From the NCBI GenBank assembly GCA_025464275.1, contig JAODGR010000024.1:1-26518 (forward strand): a stretch of 26,518 nt of DNA, written 5' to 3'. Below the pieces are notes generated by a model. The model saw only the letters and a list, made by a program, of their open reading frames with translations, was not told where the DNA came from and searched no databases. This stretch comes from Methanosarcinales archaeon (GTDB lineage Archaea > Halobacteriota > Syntropharchaeia > Alkanophagales > Methanospirareceae). The translations under genes were made by a program, and so were the position numbers. Positions 1 through 6,385 of the stretch are shown piece after piece; position 1 is the stretch's first letter, and each line of letters opens with the position of its first letter.

Positions 1-64
1 TCTCCCTTCACCTCCATATCCCGAATAAGTTAAATATTGAGATGTAATGTATGGACAAAGTCGC

Positions 65-75
65 TTTATTATAGA
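65..75 (+). promoter_or_regulatory. putative TATA box for the EMC3-like gene
   Basis: An A/T-rich TTTATTATAG element lies about 40 nt before the GTG at 111. A transcription start about 25 nt downstream of it would give a leader of roughly 15-20 nt that contains GAGG at 103-106. The call rests on position and composition only; no clear BRE is claimed. Confidence 0.35.
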
Positions 76-110
76 TATACCCACCGACTGTGCTACGGAT
101 ATGAGGATAG

Positions 111-758
111 GTGGTATTGAGGAGAGTAAACGAAGCGAATAAGAAGAAGGAACTGGTGAAGAGCCTTGTAGATGGTGCAATCATGGGCTTGGCTCTCTTT
201 GTCATGTTCGGCTCGTTGATGTACCGCAAGGAGATAAGCTCGGTCATGAATGTGGCTCTTTCACCCCTTGCCTCTATCGCCGGTAATTTCATGCTCACTG
301 TCCTCATCCTCGCAGTACTCACCGCCGCTTACACATCCCTGATCCAGAAGTATACCACCAACTGGGAGCTGATGGAGAAGTCGAAAGAGTTTCAGAAGCG
401 GTTAAAGGAGCTGCAGAAGGAGTACATAGAGGCGAAGCGTGAGAACAACAAGCACAGGTTAAAACGGATAGAGAAGAAGCGTGCAGAGGTGATGAGTGAG
501 CAAGCGCGATTCTCCGGTGAGTTAATGCGGCAGCAGATCAAGCCCATGGCTTACATCCTCATCATCACCCTCCCGATATTCTTCTGGATGTGGGAATACG
601 CACCCGGTGAGATGGTCATCTTCCCACTCCTGGGTACGAAGAAGCTATCAGATTTCTTCATATTCAAGATACCTTACTGGCTGCTCTGGTATATGATCTG
701 TTCGCTCCCTTTAGCGGCTGTGATAAGGAGAGTACTGGGTATAAAGAGTGCGATGTGA
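111..758 (+). CDS. EMC3/TMCO1-family (DUF106) membrane protein insertase
   Basis: The 215-residue protein matches the archaeal DUF106 family, the Oxa1/YidC/EMC3-like insertases that help small membrane proteins into the cytoplasmic membrane. Predicted layout: membrane segment at about residues 20-36, a second at 57-78, a highly charged Lys/Glu/Arg coiled-coil at 84-140, then membrane segments at about 144-162 and 188-206. That is the family architecture and length. The start is GTG with GAGG four bases upstream; a TTG at 117 is an alternative. The stop overlaps the next start (GTGA at 755-758), implying translational coupling to a crotonase. In many archaea this gene sits between adk and cmk downstream of secY. 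Here secY is about 2.5 kb away on the other strand. Function is inferred from the family. Confidence 0.85.
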   Translation: MVLRRVNEANKKKELVKSLVDGAIMGLALFVMFGSLMYRKEISSVMNVALSPLASIAGNFMLTVLILAVLTAAYTSLIQKYTTNWELMEKSKEFQKRLKELQKEYIEAKRENNKHRLKRIEKKRAEVMSEQARFSGELMRQQIKPMAYILIITLPIFFWMWEYAPGEMVIFPLLGTKKLSDFFIFKIPYWLLWYMICSLPLAAVIRRVLGIKSAM

Positions 759-1579
759 AGATGGGTATTGAAGAGGGAGAAGAGGGGGAGGAGGTACTGT
801 ATACCACGCGTGATGTGGGAGACGCGGTAACGATAACGCTGAACCGCGAGAGAGCACTCAACGCATTGAACACACCACTGTTGAAGAAGTTAAGAGCTGC
901 ACTGGAGGATGCAGAAGCCGATGCCGCAGTACGTGCAATTGTAATAACCGGCGCGGGCAACAGAGCTTTCTGTGCCGGTGCGGATGTGAGGGAGGTGCTG
1001 GATAAGGCTCTCAGTCAGAACCCCGGCGAGGCAAGAGAGTGGTCTATGAGAGTTCAGGAGCTCACGAGCTACATGGAACGGCTCGGTAAGCCGATAATAG
1101 CACGTATAAAGGGCTTCTGCCTCGGTGGCGGTCTGGAACTTGCAATGGCCTGCGACTTCAGGATAGCCTCTGATGACTCTGTATTCGGGCAGCCGGAGGT
1201 GAATCTTGGTATTATACCCGGTGGCGGCGGTACACAGCGCCTGACCCGACTGATCGGTAAGACGAGAGCGATGGAGATGCTCATGACCGGTGAGCAGATA
1301 GGAGCAGAAGAGGCACTCCAGCTCCGGCTGGTGAACAGGGTTGTACCGGCATCCGAGCTTGATGCTGCTGTTGACGCACTGCTCCTGCAGCTGCGGCGGA
1401 AGAGCCCGCTCACTCTCGGAATATTGAAACATGCGGTGAATGAAGGGCTGGAAATGAGCCTGTGGCAGGCATTGTGCTACGAATCAGAATGCTTCGGCTC
1501 CGCTGTTGTGACCGGAGATGCAAGGGAAGGGATGCACGCATTCATAGAGAAGCGGAAGCCGGAATTCAGGGGTAAGTGA
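755..1579 (+). CDS. enoyl-CoA hydratase (crotonase family)
   Basis: This 274-residue crotonase-fold protein should hydrate trans-2-enoyl-CoA, or dehydrate 3-hydroxyacyl-CoA, in the cytoplasm. The oxyanion-hole motif FCAGAD is at residues 72-77 and the GGG loop at 124-126. Glu128 (GLELA) and Glu148 (GQPEV) are spaced 20 apart, exactly like the two catalytic glutamates of rat mitochondrial hydratase. With both present, hydratase activity is more likely than isomerase or decarboxylase activity. The start is a GTG overlapping the previous stop; an ATG two codons later is equally usable. Residues 5-13 are an acidic Glu/Gly run. No thiolase or acyl-CoA dehydrogenase lies nearby, so the substrate (crotonyl-CoA or longer acyl-CoA) cannot be fixed. 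A beta-oxidation or butyrate-type role is inference. Confidence 0.88.
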   Translation: MKMGIEEGEEGEEVLYTTRDVGDAVTITLNRERALNALNTPLLKKLRAALEDAEADAAVRAIVITGAGNRAFCAGADVREVLDKALSQNPGEAREWSMRVQELTSYMERLGKPIIARIKGFCLGGGLELAMACDFRIASDDSVFGQPEVNLGIIPGGGGTQRLTRLIGKTRAMEMLMTGEQIGAEEALQLRLVNRVVPASELDAAVDALLLQLRRKSPLTLGILKHAVNEGLEMSLWQALCYESECFGSAVVTGDAREGMHAFIEKRKPEFRGK

Positions 1580-1580
1580 A

Positions 1581-1991
1581 GTGCGGGTGATAGTGGATAC
1601 GAACGCGTTACTCATCCCGGCAAAGTTCGGGATTGACATCTATGAGGAACTGGAATGCATGGGCTATCAGGAGATAATCATACCAGAATCGGTAATAAAG
1701 GAGCTGGAGGGGCTGATACAGGATAAGCGTGTAAAGGGGAGCACGAGGAGGGCAGCTCAGCTCGGATACCACATGCTCCTTCGTCACATCACGAAGAGCA
1801 CACACATCCACATCGAGAGAGGGGCGGAGGATGAGACCGGCGCTATGGATACAGACAGCATGCTCATAAGGATGGCGAAGCGGATAGATGCCGCGGTTCT
1901 CACCGGTGATGCGGAATTGAGGCACAGATTGCAACGTGAGGGTATACGAACGCTGTATCTGAGGGGCGGGAATAGATTGGTGGCTGATTGA
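1581..1991 (+). CDS. PIN-domain nuclease, Fcf1/Nob1-like
   Basis: This 136-residue single-domain PIN protein has the conserved acidic residues Asp6 (VDTN), Glu41, Asp92 (DTDS) and Asp110 (LTGDAEL), the Mg2+/Mn2+ site of PIN ribonucleases. It resembles the archaeal PIN family annotated as Fcf1-like rRNA-processing proteins (COG1412) more than VapC toxins: no antitoxin gene precedes it and its neighbours are housekeeping genes. The GTG start follows the crotonase stop by one base, so it probably belongs to the same transcript as the EMC3-like and crotonase genes. It ends three bases from the convergent MBL gene. rRNA processing is a family-based guess; the nuclease fold is well supported. Confidence 0.75.
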   Translation: MRVIVDTNALLIPAKFGIDIYEELECMGYQEIIIPESVIKELEGLIQDKRVKGSTRRAAQLGYHMLLRHITKSTHIHIERGAEDETGAMDTDSMLIRMAKRIDAAVLTGDAELRHRLQREGIRTLYLRGGNRLVAD

Positions 1992-1994
1992 TTG

Positions 1995-2660
1995 TTATAT
2001 CTCTATCTCCAGTCCCGCTTCACACTTCACCGCCGTATCCGGGTACTTCGCCATTATCTCAGCCTTGTGTACAGTGCAGTGGCAGGGAGCGATTATCTTC
2101 AACCCTTTCAGGAGCTCCAGCTGACTGAAGCCGTGAAAACCGCCCATCACTCCCCCTAACTCGCCAAATAGTCGCGCTGAATCCATGATAACATCCAGAC
2201 CAGGATGTGCACAGCCCGTTAAGACCAGCTCGCCCACTCCTGTATCGGTATCGATGACCAGAGACTGCTCCCTCGCACCGGTTCCAAGCTCTCCTGTTGT
2301 GTGGATACCGGGGATAATCTCTGTGGGTCCGGATACTTCAGTTATGCCCGCCGCTTTTCGCTTGATCCTCTTCTTCGTCGCTACTGTAAAAGAAGCGGGT
2401 ATGTATACCTCCACATCTGGATGCAATACCGCACTCAGACCTCCAATATGGTCCCAGTGCTCATGCGAGAGTGCTATAATCTCGATCTCCTCCGCCCTTA
2501 TCCCCAGCTTCTCCATGTTACGCGCCAGTATCGCCTCTGAAGCGCCGGTATCGAAGAGCACTCGCCTGTCACCGGATTCTATCAGGCAGGAAAAGCCCCA
2601 ATCACGCTCTAAACCCTCCTTCGCCTCATTATCATATACCACTCTCAATCTCTTTCTCAT
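1995..2660 (-). CDS. MBL-fold metallohydrolase (COG1237-like)
   Basis: The 221-residue metallo-beta-lactamase-fold protein has the metal-binding HxHxDH signature at residues 66-71 (HEHWDH). Further family features are FDTGAS at about 36-41, a GCAHPG motif at 149-154, GGFHG near 173-177 and PCHCT near 192-196. This set is typical of the family annotated as 7,8-dihydropterin-6-yl-methyl-4-(beta-D-ribofuranosyl)aminobenzene 5'-phosphate synthase related hydrolases. The pterin-related name is inherited annotation and the substrate is unknown. It is the last gene of the minus-strand block, 42 nt after archaemetzincin, so it could share that transcript or use the A/T-rich gap as a promoter. Its 3' end abuts the PIN gene. 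Confidence 0.82.
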   Translation of the reverse strand: MRKRLRVVYDNEAKEGLERDWGFSCLIESGDRRVLFDTGASEAILARNMEKLGIRAEEIEIIALSHEHWDHIGGLSAVLHPDVEVYIPASFTVATKKRIKRKAAGITEVSGPTEIIPGIHTTGELGTGAREQSLVIDTDTGVGELVLTGCAHPGLDVIMDSARLFGELGGVMGGFHGFSQLELLKGLKIIAPCHCTVHKAEIMAKYPDTAVKCEAGLEIEI

Positions 2661-2702
2661 CTCTCTACTATACTGATATCGCCATAATAATAAGGTTAAC
2701 GT

Positions 2703-3251
2703 TTAACGCTCACGCTCACTCCGATACCCGCTACTGTACTGGATTTGGAGCAGGCGCTTACATTTAGCACACAGTCTCGACGGCTTCTTCTTCGCCTCGT
2801 ATACCGAATTTGAGAATCGCATCACACACTCATTGGAGCAATGTTGCAGCCCGAAGACATGCCCCATCTCATGTATCGCTTCCTTCTTTATTAAATCGAG
2901 CGAATCAAGCCTGTAAGTAGAGAGAACAGCCCCTTCACCCTGCTGTGCAATCCCGAATACAAAATTCATGCCCCTGACAAAGATGTCCACACTCACTATC
3001 CACAAGGAGAAAGCACCTGACCTGGGTGTTATTCCGCGTCCGGTATGGGGCGGAGTCCGTCTCCGGGTGATGGAATTGAGCAGGATGGAAGCATCATACT
3101 GCCGCCTGTTTATATCGTATGCATCTCCGGAGACATTCCTCTCTGTTGCTTCCCCTTCCAATTCTATCTTGAAGACAGTCTCCAGTGCATCCCTTACTGC
3201 TGGCACCACACCACCACACTTCTTATCATAGAAGAGTCGTAACTTCTTCAT
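2703..3251 (-). CDS. amzA: archaemetzincin (zinc metalloprotease)
   Basis: The 182-residue protein has the metzincin zinc site HEMGHVFGLQHC: His127, Glu128, His131 and His137, followed by the archaemetzincin-specific second zinc knuckle Cys138, Cys142, Cys161 and Cys164, with Met144 as the Met-turn residue. Upstream, FSLWIVSVDIF and a FVFGIAQQGEG segment are also characteristic of the family. It is predicted to be a cytoplasmic aminopeptidase-like zinc protease. The spacing C-X3-C followed by 16 residues to CxxC is one shorter at each interval than the C-X4-C and X17 consensus I recall. It follows secY by 25 nt, a gap filled with a 7-nt repeat and no obvious ribosome binding site. Confidence 0.9.
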   Translation of the reverse strand: MKKLRLFYDKKCGGVVPAVRDALETVFKIELEGEATERNVSGDAYDINRRQYDASILLNSITRRRTPPHTGRGITPRSGAFSLWIVSVDIFVRGMNFVFGIAQQGEGAVLSTYRLDSLDLIKKEAIHEMGHVFGLQHCSNECVMRFSNSVYEAKKKPSRLCAKCKRLLQIQYSSGYRSERER

Positions 3252-3255
3252 TTAT

Positions 3256-3276
3256 ACTTCTTGCTTCTTGCTTCTT
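3256..3276 (-). repeat. three tandem copies of a 7-nt unit between secY and amzA
   Basis: On the minus strand the spacer reads AAGAAGC, AAGAAGC, AAGAAGT immediately before TATAAATG of archaemetzincin. It occupies almost the whole 25-nt intergenic gap, so a change in copy number would alter spacing between the genes without touching either coding sequence. Confidence 0.6.
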
Positions 3277-4743
3277 CTATTCTCCACCACCGAAGAACCT
3301 CCGTATCGCGGGATACATCTCCATCATCTGCTCCGATGCCACTTCCTCATAGAGGTTATAGGCAATACTCACAGCGAGTAATAAACCGGTACCCGATGCC
3401 TGCCCGAGTGTACCGAACATGTTCGCCAGTACACAGAGGGCGCCAAGAAATGCACCACCCATTATCGCTATTCGCGGTATGTAACCCTCCATCAATCGCT
3501 CTATCGTTGCTGGATTCCTCCTGTGCCCCGGTATCTGCAGCCCTGAGCGATATATCTGGCGTGCCACATCCCTGGCGCCCATACCCGTGGTATTTATCCA
3601 GAAGAGAGCAAATATCGCACCCCCTATCACCATGAAAGACACGTCAATCCCGAGTCGCAGAGCCACCTGCCAACCCGCGTGTGGCACGGACATGAGCGTG
3701 GGGAACCAGTCCCAGGGTCCATAAATCGGACTGAGATAGTACATCACCCCGCCTATTGGATTACCCCATTCGTCATATGTCCCGAATACAGTGATTCCAT
3801 GCAGTGCAAGCGCTCGTCCAAAGCCCTGGATACTCATCTGCAGCGCCCTCACAAGAATCATTGGCAGTACACTCGCGTATAGCAGCTTGATGGGGAACTT
3901 CCCCCGTGCTCCACGCGCCAGTGAGTGTGCCAGCGGTATCTCCAGCCGCGTACTCTCCAGGTACACAACGATGAAGAATACCACGAGGGTGGATATGAGC
4001 TGGATCAGGTGATGCTGGAAGAGGAATGTAACACCACCCTCCAGTATCTCATATGCCTCTACATGGAGTGGCGAGCCCGGCCAGAGTAACATCACCCACC
4101 TGGGAATCACACCCACGGGCAGACCACTCTGGTCAGGTACCCAGTTAATGAGCCCGGTAATTACCTGCTGTGAAACGCCAGCGATGATGAAGAGCGAGAC
4201 GCCAGAGCCTATACCCCACTTTGCTACCACCTCATCCATGAAATAGATGAGCATCCCGCCGATGAATACCTGAATGAAGAGCAGGAGGGATACGACCTGG
4301 AGAGATACACCGAGCTTCGTGGCTATCCCCATATCAGGCTTGTAGAAACCCATCACATAGACCAGACTCATGAAGATGGCGAAGAGGACGACGAGCAGTT
4401 TCTGAATATTCTGGTAGAATTTCTGGTCATCGGAATTACTCAGGTCCAGTTTAACTATCCCCGCACCCACGAGGAGCTGGAGCACAATAGATGCATCTAC
4501 AATTGGCATGATACCCAGCGCAGTCAGTGAGAATCGTTCACCAGCAAATATCGCTCGCCATCGCCCGAAAAGGTCCAGAGATTCTGGAGCGAGCCCGAAA
4601 AGAGGGACATTACCCAGTGCAAAGTAGAGTATGAGTATGCCCAGAGTCCATCCCAGCTTGGTCTTGAAATGGACGTGCCAGCCTGGGCGTTCAACCATCG
4701 GGAACCTGCTCAAAATCGGTGACAGTGTGTCTCTCAAGCTCAT
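3277..4743 (-). CDS. secY: protein translocase channel subunit SecY
   Basis: SecY/Sec61-alpha forms the protein-conducting channel of the cytoplasmic membrane with SecE and Sec61-beta. The 488-residue protein has about ten hydrophobic segments. It has the archaeal N-terminus MSLRDTLSPILSRFP, and the cytosolic ER/R-rich loops include the ARGARGKFPIKLLY and QIPGHRRNPATIERLMEGYIPR regions that contact ribosome and partner. The ATG at 4743 is preferred. A GTG five codons upstream (4758) begins two bases after the L15 stop, but the family start aligns with MSLRDTL. L15 directly precedes it, the standard archaeal order. Unlike the common arrangement, adk does not follow; archaemetzincin does. Confidence 0.95.
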   Translation of the reverse strand: MSLRDTLSPILSRFPMVERPGWHVHFKTKLGWTLGILILYFALGNVPLFGLAPESLDLFGRWRAIFAGERFSLTALGIMPIVDASIVLQLLVGAGIVKLDLSNSDDQKFYQNIQKLLVVLFAIFMSLVYVMGFYKPDMGIATKLGVSLQVVSLLLFIQVFIGGMLIYFMDEVVAKWGIGSGVSLFIIAGVSQQVITGLINWVPDQSGLPVGVIPRWVMLLWPGSPLHVEAYEILEGGVTFLFQHHLIQLISTLVVFFIVVYLESTRLEIPLAHSLARGARGKFPIKLLYASVLPMILVRALQMSIQGFGRALALHGITVFGTYDEWGNPIGGVMYYLSPIYGPWDWFPTLMSVPHAGWQVALRLGIDVSFMVIGGAIFALFWINTTGMGARDVARQIYRSGLQIPGHRRNPATIERLMEGYIPRIAIMGGAFLGALCVLANMFGTLGQASGTGLLLAVSIAYNLYEEVASEQMMEMYPAIRRFFGGGE

Positions 4744-4760
4744 TTCACTTCTCTGCACGG

Positions 4761-5240
4761 TTATGTAACACCCGGACTCGGACCAGGACCTGCACTTGCC
4801 ACCTCTACCCTGCCACCCGCTCTCTCTATCTTCTCCCTTGCTACACGCGATATCTCGTTCCCTTCCGCGGTTACTCTTATTACCACCTTCCTCGTTAGGT
4901 CACCCCTGCCCAGAATCTTCCTTATCCCGAGTTGTGCAGCATCGAGGAATACGGCATCTCCTCGCTCCTCCGCTTTACCTGCCCTTAGCAGCTCCATCAG
5001 CTTCTCATCCAGCTCTCCCACATTCATTATCCCATCTGCACCTCTCTTTGCAGTTCTCATGTAGGGGTGTGGAGACCTCCGTTTACCTTTTCTTATCCCA
5101 AGCTTCAATGAGCGAACGAAATGATGACCATACGCGCCTGCATTACCTGAGCCACCCTTGCTCCCTTTTCCTCTCCTCTTCTTGTGTGAACCTCCGCCAC
5201 AGGTTCTTGTGCCCCTTATCTTCTTTATTCTCTCCTTCAT
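4761..5240 (-). CDS. rpl15: 50S ribosomal protein L15 (uL15)
   Basis: The 159-residue basic protein has the L15 signature: an N-terminal RGTRTCGGGSHKKRRGKGSK stretch rich in Gly/Lys/Arg that threads into 23S rRNA, and a C-terminal L15/L18e-type globular part (DAAQLGIRKILGRGDL, VIRVTAEGNEIS). The C-terminus has a short Pro/Gly/Ser tail, AGPGPSPGVT. A GAGAGGG lies directly before the ATG. Normally this gene ends the long S10-spc ribosomal operon after L30; here it is the first gene of its transcript, facing the TBP gene across a 132-nt spacer. secY follows within a few bases. Confidence 0.95.
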   Translation of the reverse strand: MKERIKKIRGTRTCGGGSHKKRRGKGSKGGSGNAGAYGHHFVRSLKLGIRKGKRRSPHPYMRTAKRGADGIMNVGELDEKLMELLRAGKAEERGDAVFLDAAQLGIRKILGRGDLTRKVVIRVTAEGNEISRVAREKIERAGGRVEVASAGPGPSPGVT

Positions 5241-5299
5241 CCCTCTCGTCTATCCTTTATTCTCGCTATCTCGCCTTACTGCACAGAAGTTATCTTCAA

Positions 5300-5309
5300 T
5301 TATATATAC
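5300..5309. promoter_or_regulatory. symmetric TATA box between rpl15-secY and the TBP gene
   Basis: The element TATATATA at 5301-5308 is self-complementary. Read rightward, it puts a start near 5330, about 40 nt before the TBP ATG at 5373. Read leftward, it puts a start near 5278, about 38 nt before the L15 ATG at 5240. No other good TATA element is visible in the 132-nt spacer, so one element may serve both genes. Direction in vivo depends on flanking BRE, which I cannot assign with confidence. Confidence 0.55.
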
Positions 5310-5372
5310 CTTGCTTTTTATTCTACTATCCAACATTAATTGATTCATAATAAGGATGAGAGGAGATTGGGG

Positions 5373-5930
5373 ATGATGTCAGAAGAAGTGGATATAAAAG
5401 TGGAGAATGTTGTTGCGAATGCGAAGATTGCGGATGAATTAGACCTGAAGTATATAGAATCAAAGATAGAGAATGCGGTATTCACGAAGAAGAAATTCCC
5501 CGGGCTGGTCTATCGGACGGAGAATCCAAAAGCTGCTTTCCTCATCTTCCGCTCGGGTAAGGTGGTCTGTACAGGCTCGAAGACCGAGGAGGGGGTGCGT
5601 AAAGTGATGGACATACTTGCAGCGGACCTGAGGCGTATAGGGCTGGATATAGACGAGCATCCGGAGTTCAAAGTCCAGAATATCGTGGCTTCCGCCAATA
5701 TCGGTAAGGAGCTCAATCTTGGTGCTATTGTGGTGGGTCTGGAGCTTGAGGGGATGGAATACGAACCAGAGGTCTTCCCTGGTCTGGTATATCGGATAGA
5801 AGACCCGAAGAGTGCCATATTGATATTCAGCTCCGGGCGACTGGTGATAACCGGTGGTAAGACAGTTGACGAATGCAGGAGGTCGGTGAAGGTTTTACTG
5901 GATAAGTTAAAGGAGCTGAAACTGATTTAA
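5373..5930 (+). CDS. tbp: TATA-box-binding protein TBP
   Basis: The general transcription factor binds the TATA box and recruits TFB and RNA polymerase. The 185-residue protein is two direct repeats of the saddle fold (about residues 6-90 and 97-182), each with the FPGLVYR motif (42-48 and 135-141) followed by a PK-A-LIF-SG-...-TG-KT strand pair. This start gives the usual archaeal length and has AGGAG at 5361-5365 seven bases upstream. The longer frame opening with TTG at 5340 would add residues not seen in the family and begins at the expected transcription start. There is no acidic C-terminal tail. MvhD follows by 20 nt, so a transcript shared with energy-metabolism genes is possible. Confidence 0.95.
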   Translation: MMSEEVDIKVENVVANAKIADELDLKYIESKIENAVFTKKKFPGLVYRTENPKAAFLIFRSGKVVCTGSKTEEGVRKVMDILAADLRRIGLDIDEHPEFKVQNIVASANIGKELNLGAIVVGLELEGMEYEPEVFPGLVYRIEDPKSAILIFSSGRLVITGGKTVDECRRSVKVLLDKLKELKLI

Positions 5931-5950
5931 GGCACGGTCAGCAACATAGG

Positions 5951-6385
5951 ATGTTCGAGCCCAGGATCGTGGCTTTCTGCTGCAATTGGTGCTCCTATGC
6001 AGCTGCGGACCTCGCAGGTGTATCGCGCTTCCAATACCCGCCGAATGTGCGCGTACTGCGTGTAATGTGCTCAGGGCGAGTGGAGCCTGAATTCATCTTT
6101 GAAGCGTTCAAACACGGCGCTGATGGTGTTATCGTCACTGGCTGCCACCCGGGTGAATGCCACTACATCTCGGGAAACCTGAGTGCCGAGCAGAGGGTGG
6201 GGCGGGTAAAGAAGGCGCTGGAATACCTGGGGATTGAACCAGAACGGCTACGGCTGGAATGGATGTCGGCTGCCGAGGGAGAGCGGTTCGCATCTGTTAT
6301 GCGAGACTTCACCTCACAGATAAGGAAGCTGGGTCCTCTCAGTCTAAGGATGGGGATGGGTGATGGTAACCATAATGAGAGATAA
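5951..6385 (+). CDS. mvhD: MvhD-like iron-sulfur subunit (hydrogenase delta family)
   Basis: The 144-residue protein matches the MvhD/FrhD-type [2Fe-2S] family that passes electrons between HdrA and an electron-donating partner (hydrogenase, formate dehydrogenase or others). Six cysteines are arranged as in the family: Cys10, Cys11 and Cys14 (FCCNWCSY), Cys40 (RVMCSGR), then Cys65 and Cys70 (TGCHPGECHY). It overlaps the HdrA-like gene by about 11 nt, so the two products are very likely partners. No hydrogenase large or small subunit lies in the window, so the electron donor is unknown. The ATG start follows GCAACATAGG with only a weak ribosome binding site. Confidence 0.9.
   Translation: MFEPRIVAFCCNWCSYAAADLAGVSRFQYPPNVRVLRVMCSGRVEPEFIFEAFKHGADGVIVTGCHPGECHYISGNLSAEQRVGRVKKALEYLGIEPERLRLEWMSAAEGERFASVMRDFTSQIRKLGPLSLRMGMGDGNHNER

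Noticed and set aside
1..17. Possible start of a minus-strand gene (ATG at 17 reading MEVKG off the window edge) with TATA-like sequence at 31-40.
   Set aside because: Only five codons are visible and the TATA-to-ATG distance is short; nothing identifies a product.
890..1432. Long antisense open frame inside the crotonase gene.
   Set aside because: It lies opposite a conserved, well-recognised gene; composition and lack of motifs mark it as a shadow.
1581..1991. VapC toxin of a toxin-antitoxin pair.
   Set aside because: No small antitoxin gene precedes the PIN gene and it is packed into a housekeeping operon.
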